Below are positions 57,661-64,000 of a stretch of DNA of 64,000 bases, in pieces. The stretch spans positions 3,109,937 through 3,173,936 of the forward strand of contig NC_066856.1 of the NCBI RefSeq assembly GCF_001640805.2, given 5' to 3'. The stretch's first letter is position 1; each line of letters begins with the position of its first letter. The stretch is from Lates calcarifer (Eukaryota > Chordata > Actinopteri > Centropomidae). A program made the position numbers and the translations under genes. The notes under the pieces were generated by a model. The model was not told the origin of the DNA. It was given only the letters and a program-made list of their open reading frames with translations, and searched no databases.

Positions 57661-60600
57661 TTACAGAAAAACAACGTCACAGATAAAACACAAAATATGC
57701 CTCAAAATCTAGATTAAACAAGACTGTGATTACAAAAACATAAAATAATGTCCAACTACATGTTGGACCTCGACCAATCATAGCTTGATGGTTCATTTTT
57801 GTTTAAGTGCTCCATGTCAGCTGGATCTAGCCATTAATGGGCTGATATTGTATGGTGTGGTCCCTCCTGGTCAGTCAAATCTATTGAGGCCTACGACAAC
57901 AATATGTCTCTCAGTACTGTACAACTTTAGCCCGGTCAACTAAAACAGCTGAGCACTGCAGTTCTCAGCAAACATTACTCAAACAGTTATTTGTGAGGGA
58001 CTATTTTCTGCTGTGGACTGATACACATTTGGTGCTCTTGTGAGTATTTCCGGCAGCAGGACGGTATATGTGAGATTGAATCAAAATAAACTACAGGGTG
58101 TGTGTTTATGGTAATGAAGGAACATGTCATTCAGCGAAACAGTGCAGCTCATTGATGTGCTCCATGACACAGGAATAGGTTATTTCAAGCTTTGACTACA
58201 CAGTAGAATCAAATCATCATTGGTTTTAGTCTTTTCATGGGATTTGTCAGTATTCAATACAAAGACAGAAGTTTAAGTTGGTTCTTTCAAATGCCACCCA
58301 TTCTCGTGGTGTTGGAGTCTGGAAAGAGAAACAGGGAGATAGAGGGAGAGCAACAGGCCTTGCCTCTGCGCCCCTGCTTAGCTCTGCTATTCATCATCAG
58401 GTGGAAAGACTGTTTACTGCCGGGGTCAAGGTCCCAGGCACATGTTTACGGGCGCTCTCAGAAGAGCCATTGTTGTTAAAGCGCACCCTGAGCATGCAGC
58501 AACCACACTGAAGATCATATCTAACAGGGCCCCTCTGCCCTGGAGCCAAAAGAAGCCCATTTTAACCAGTTTCATAAGTTCAAGCCACAAAAGGACATTT
58601 AAAACCCATTTAGAGTTTCAGGATAAGACATCCGCCACGCTCGGTTATCTATCTCCTGTGGCCCTCTCAACCCTTATTTATTCCCTCAACTTAATACAAA
58701 TGTCACTTTATTTGGCCTTTGATTTCCTCTGAGATATCTTGAATTAAACATAACATTATATTTCCATGGCCACTCTTTATAATTCCATGACCTGTGAGCT
58801 GGAAGCAGGAGCTCTGGCATTCATTTGCTCTCTTTTTTCAGTGTGGGAGGTTATGTGACCACTCTAACCTTTTTAACATTAAAGTTTTTCCCCCTCTCAA
58901 AAGATCTCTGTGATAATCCTCTCTTTCCCCCTCTCTGCTGCTTTGATTCCCCTGCGGGGTGTACAGGAAAATGCTTTTTACTGCAGCCTCACTTCTCCTC
59001 TCTGCCCGTCACTTCTCTCCTCTCCTTTCAAGCCCAGCAACAGCAAACTGTTCCTAAACCCAGCACAGCACAGCTCAGACCAGGAGCCAGGAACGTCCTG
59101 TGTGGTTAAAGCAACGGTGGCGTCGCTCATCTGTGGAGCATTAAGAGTGAGAAGCAGATTAAGGCTGTCTCCCCAACACTGGGCAGACCTCTGGAGTCTG
59201 TAGCCAGTGTCAGAGGGGGGATGAGGCCATGGTGGAAGTAACAAACTAAACCTCTTTTGACTGAGGAGAGTTTTTGCAGTCAACTCAAGTCTCAGATGTT
59301 AAAGTTAATGATTCTACATCAAATCGATTCATCCAAAGGACATGTTTGGGATTTGTATTTTACTGTAAATTGAAGGGAAGGGTCAGAACTTTTTAGGTCT
59401 ATTTTAAAGGAACAGTTTGACATTTTGTGAAATAAGCTTATTTGCATTCTTGCTGACAGTGAGATGCAAAGATTGTTGCAGTCAACAAGTAGCCTGGGAC
59501 AAACAAGATATTACATGTCAGTTAGTGAACTTCTGGAAGGTGGATTTTGTTACCTTGGAATATATCCAGGTTTGCTGATTCTTTCTCTGTCTAGTCTTTG
59601 AGCTAGGCTAAGCTAATCAGCTGCTGGTGGTAGCTTCATATACAGTGGACATAATATAAAGGTTTTCTTAAATGTCTCATTGTCTTCAAGAAAACATATC
59701 AGACATTTTTCCAAAATCATGACCTGTTCCTTAAACAGTAATACTCTGGAAAAGTGTTTTCTTCATGGGGAGGAAGAATACTTCATGGTACTCAGGTTTG
59801 TTACTGTAAAAAACAGCAAAAGTACAGCTATAGCATACGTCAGGGCTACACTTGCTATAACTCGTAAATAGCTACAGCTGTTTAATTTGCACAGAATGAG
59901 GGCTGTGGATTTTGTCCCTTGTTTTTTTTACGGTATAGTTGTTCTTCAAAGGTATCTGTCCAAGGCCATAGGGAGAAGGAATGATTACTAAGACCCATAA
60001 CTTATTCAACTTACATATGATATCACAGTACTGTATTAGGTTACACTTTAAAAAGTCCAAAACTATCTTTTAAGCTCATTTTTAACCGTGTAATTATACC
60101 TCCGCTGAGGTGAATTGTCACTAGTGTTCTTTAAGTCTCTGCCTGAGCAGGGTATCTGGTACTCTTTCCGACCCTGCGTTGGGGGAATAGTGACAGGGGG
60201 AGAGGGATGTGGGTATGGGGATGATGGCGGAGTAGGGAGGGGGGAGAGAGGGTGAGGGTTAGTGTGGCAGTCTGGGTCAGACAGACATAATTTAGACCAG
60301 AGGTAGAACCTGAGAGCCCTGCAGTCTGACAGGAAGCACTGGCTTAACTCCTGTCCCATTTAGATGACAGGAGGCCCGGCCTGGCCTGGTATGGGCTGGC
60401 TTTGATGGGATCTGGGCTAGCTTTAGCTCTGAACAAATAAGGCTCAACTGCACTGTTCAAAAAATAAATTACTACTTAATATATGTTGTATATTTATGCA
60501 TGTATGAGTATATAAAATGTGTTCCAGCATTAAAAATATATATAAAAAAAACATAGAATAACATTCATTGATTTAAGAAATGTCAACCTATTTCTTTGAA

Positions 60601-61904
60601 CTGGAATACACTGTTCATTAAGTGAAGCTGTATTTTTGTTTTATTTCAACCAACACTCTCTTTCATTCTTCCAGTTAGGTATTGTCTATCTATCTGCACA
60701 CAGACACATAGTAATACCTTTCTCTGCAATTTCTCAGTAAATTAATCTGACTCGAGCCCAGGCTTTACCCACCTCAGGTGGGGTACCCCATCTGACAAAA
60801 AAAATCTAACCCAGATCTTGTTCAGAGCCAGTTGCTGCCTCTCTATGAAACACTGAGTGATTGACACCATCACTGATGTTCTTGTTAATAAGTCCATAAA
60901 CACTGTGAGCTGGCTGACTAACAGACTGGTGCTGTGTTAGAGCCTCTGTCTGGCACAGTGGAAAAAATCATGAAGCCTATTTAACTGCCTCTGCTTTTAA
61001 TATGGCGTTGCAGTGAGAATCTGCTCCTATTAAATTAAAATGCTGCATTTAAAGTCGAGGTGTGCTGAGTCTAAAGAATCTAGTCTAGTCTGGCGGCTTC
61101 AGAGACACAGGGATCCTGGAAAATCTGCTTTGTCAGGGCAGAACTTTGTAAGTGCTAGAAGTTTGTATATATGCCTCCCTGGTGTACATGGAACAGCCTT
61201 GACTATAATGTGATATTTCCACAAGTTGTAACAGTCATTTTGTCAGAGTACCAGAGAATGGTGTTTGATTTCATGTTCTATCCATAAATGTGGAAAATTA
61301 AAGGTTAAAACCCCAAAGATGTGTACGTGTAAAAGCATGTATACGCCCATACAAAAACATGCAAACATTACCTCAGGCCACAAGAACTTCAGCCCTAACT
61401 TCCAGTCCCATTGTTAAACTTGAATAACATCAGAACAGTGAGAAGTGCGTGTGTTTTAGCATTTTGGACAGTTAGTCATTCACAGAGTAGGTCTGCTGTG
61501 TACATGTGAATGAGAGAAAGACTTGTAGTGTGCCCCTACGAGTGGATTAATGTGTGTGTGTGAGAGAGACATATCCGCTGTTGGCAAGACCTTTCTGTTC
61601 TCACAGCAGCGTCCAGGAATTTTTCATCGTCCATTTCCCTGTTTTCGTGACCAAGGGTGTGTGATGTCATCTCCATGAATTTCAAACACTATGACGGTTA
61701 TTCCTCTGGTTTCCCCTCTGGTGCTTTTTGCACATAACCATACTGTAAAAATCTAATTAAACTTGCTGGACTTCATCTCCACATTCACCACTTCTACAGA
61801 TGATGGCTCCTTTGCTGCTAATGCTAGCCGTCCTGTGTTGTTCTACCCTGTTGTTTACATCTTATTATATCCTAGCTGTGTCCAATTACGTACAGCTGTA
61901 ACAA

Positions 61905-61955
61905 TCCAGCTTCACCACAAGGATCATTAAAGTTTCATCTAATCTCATCTTAACT
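61905..61955 (+). mobile_element. LINE/SINE 3' tail (plus orientation)
   Basis: CACAAGGATCATTAAAGTTT followed by CATCTAATCTCATCTT resembles the short repeated 3' end of fish LINE-type elements. The body of the element, if any, is not recognisable upstream. Confidence 0.5.
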
Positions 61956-64000
61956 CAATGAAGACCACATTGTCACAGGAGGTTTAGTATGTGTGTTTCT
62001 GTTGGCAGTGGGAGTGCGGAAACTCCATGACAGCACCATGTCCTGTTGTAGTGTCCCTTGAGCCACTTGCGCTAACAAATATGTGCGTTTGTGCAGACAA
62101 ATGAATATGCAAGTGGTGGTGGTGGGGTAAAACCATGAGTGAGCTGAGGGGGACATGGCAGCAGCCCTGTAAAACTGCAAACAGGAACCAGATGAGGTGC
62201 GATTAGCGCTGACAGACTGACAGACTGACAGGCAGGCTTCCCTCTCGCTCCCTCTGCTGAGGAGAGAAGTGATGTTTGGTCCGACCACAGACCCAAAACT
62301 GTCCTAGCTAGATGGCAGCTTTACATCTGATCTCCCCAGTGAGGATCATATTCAGTAAAATGGGTTGATTATGAGGATGTGATAGAGCAGGAAAGGGTTG
62401 CTTGTGTGTAAATGAAGTAGCAGTGCCAGACTGCTGAATCCCAGCTGGATTATGGGTCATAGAAGCAATTTGTCTCTCATTTGTAAGCATCTGCAGCATC
62501 ACTTCTCATCCAAGCATTTCTCCTCCTGCAGGATTCATTTGTACTAAATAAGAGCTTCAGCAAATTGCCTAAAATGAAACATGAATTCATAACCGCATTC
62601 TGGATCGATTTCCACATTTTCTCTCAGTTCCCATGGCCTCGCTGTGGTGAGGTTTCGGAACTCTCCTACTGAACGGTGCAGCAGTTGCAAAACGCAGACA
62701 GCTGTGGAGTGGTCCAAGATGCCGGGCTCCAGGTTGGACTGACAGCGAGAGCTCCTTCACAGCCAATTTCTGTTTAATTAGATTTGAGACACAGACACCG
62801 ACACGGCCAGGATTGGACGGTTCTCACGACCTGCGGAGAACTCCTCAGCGACACGATCTGCTGGTGCGTAATCACATTTAAGATGTCATTACCCCATCTA
62901 TTCAAGAGAAGAGAATGGGACTGGCATCTGTGAACTGCAGTGAGTTTTCACTCCCAAGTATAACAGGACTGGAGGTGAAGCGCAGCAAGCACTGGAAATT
63001 AACTCCTCGCTGTTTTTGTTGACATATCTTGGCTTGCTGTTATACTGGCCAAGGGAGATCTTTAAATAGGATTTAAAGCAATGCACATGTTATATGTGTT
63101 TATCATCAAGGTAACAGAATAAGGCTTTTAGCCATGCTAGCTGCAGGGCTCTAGGGGTGGCAATGTCTCTCATGCTAATGCAGTTTCTTGCTCCAGCTCC
63201 CTCCACCACCCAACTAAGATTAAGAAGATAACTAAGATTTAATGTTCCTGTATGCTTCTTAGGGGAGGATTAGTTCAACAGAATCCTCATCCCTGTTGGG
63301 ATTCAGCAGAGCCTTTTCTGCCAAATCTGACAGTATAACCAGTTGCTGTAAATGACCAATTCCCTGATGTTAGTGTACATGAGTGGGTCTTTTCAAACTT
63401 CATGAAAAAACCTCCAAATGTATCCCTATGATAAATGGTCCTCAGAACTTTGTAGAAATCCCTTGAGGATGATTTCCATATTTCGTTATTCTCTTTGAAG
63501 CTTGTTTTCCATTAGTGTGTATTACATTTTGATGCCATGTATTGCATGCTGTTAATTAGACTGCCTCTTATTGAACAGTTCAGTGTATTTCTGCTCCAGT
63601 AGCAGAGTGAGTGACAGGGGCCTGCTGAGTACTCTGCTAATGAAACTCATTCCCCTACATGTCTGTCTCCACAGTAGCTTTACCTCCCCCGCAACCAGCT
63701 CCCCAAGTCTGCTGGCTGCAACACACATCACAGCTCCACTCAGCTTCTACCTGCTTCTCATAAAGCAGAGGAGCACTTATATCCGCTCCTCTTTACAGTG
63801 TGTATTCTCCTGTTTCCTACGTCTCTCCAACTGCAGAAAGAAAAAGAAGAGGAACTGCTCGGGCAGGAACAAAACGATGTCGTCCATGTCGACAAGCAGT
63901 AAAGTCTGCTGGGTGGGTGGGCCCCATGCAAAAGGTCATGGAAACGACAACATTACACACTCGCTGAAAAAATACAGATTCTGACAAGTTGATGTATTCT

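Larger units (their letters stand above)
49560..64000. other. Gene desert downstream of bambi
   Basis: No gene found on either strand. Contains microsatellites, repeat tails and several non-coding stretches that look constrained (about 51.15-51.85, 55.26-55.55, 56.64-56.86, 58.24-58.97 and 62.64-62.92 kb). These are candidate long-range enhancers, judged by composition only. Confidence 0.6.

Noticed and set aside
63571..63984. 137-codon + frame at the right edge
   Set aside because: Opens at TTG rather than ATG, contains a lysine run from an A-rich tract, and matches no family I know.
1..64000. CRISPR arrays, tRNA/rRNA genes, operons, phage or plasmid features
   Set aside because: None seen. 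The repeats are eukaryotic microsatellites and transposon remnants, and the genes are intron-split.

Overview
The window is vertebrate nuclear DNA, most probably from a ray-finned (teleost) fish. It is AT-rich and mostly non-coding. It carries intron-split genes with GT-AG introns, many dinucleotide microsatellites, and fossils of fish-type transposons: an L1 ORF2 tail, hAT-like pieces with a BED finger, and short LINE tails. No bacterial or viral gene organisation is visible. The precise species cannot be read from the sequence.

Two genes can be reconstructed codon by codon, both on the + strand. The first is wac (WW domain-containing adaptor with coiled coil). It has 13 coding exons between 19556 and 37881, all junctions keep phase, and the product is 543 residues. 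The second is bambi (BMP and activin membrane-bound inhibitor). It has 3 coding exons between 45198 and 48845 and a product of 259 residues. WAC and BAMBI are also neighbours in the same orientation in human (10p12.1), so this is an old syntenic pair. In teleosts with duplicated wac/bambi loci, the a or b copy cannot be assigned from this sequence alone.

Layout. 1-16.9 kb: no recognisable gene. It holds a LINE tail, a local 0.3-kb duplication (4.2 and 7.1 kb), a decayed L1 ORF2 tail (8.7-9.56 kb) and scattered microsatellites; by synteny it may be a 5' intron of a divergent mpp7, but I found no mpp7 coding exon. 16.95-17.9 kb: promoter-like DNA with several CCAAT boxes, a splice donor on each strand, and a separate TATA/E-box unit. 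18.99-19.32 kb: a probable MITE just upstream of wac. 19.56-39.2 kb: wac, with a hAT-derived fragment in intron 6 and three poly(A) signals. 39.2-44.6 kb: intergenic, with CTCF-like motifs in divergent orientation, a Z-DNA-prone CpG/GT stretch and a possible unassigned first exon. 44.65-49.55 kb: bambi with a CCAAT/GC-box promoter and a leader rich in uORFs. 49.6-64 kb: a gene desert with several GC-richer, motif-dense stretches that look like candidate enhancers.

How the genes relate: WAC is a nuclear adaptor for H2B ubiquitination by RNF20/RNF40 and for autophagy and mitotic control. BAMBI is a kinase-less TGF-beta-family pseudoreceptor at the plasma membrane. They are not known to share a pathway; their linkage is more likely a matter of shared regulatory landscape. 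I found no wholly new biological system. The most interesting points are the absence of the long alternative wac exon, the bambi upstream-ORF array, the MITE at the wac promoter, the CTCF-like border between the genes, and the candidate enhancers downstream of bambi.
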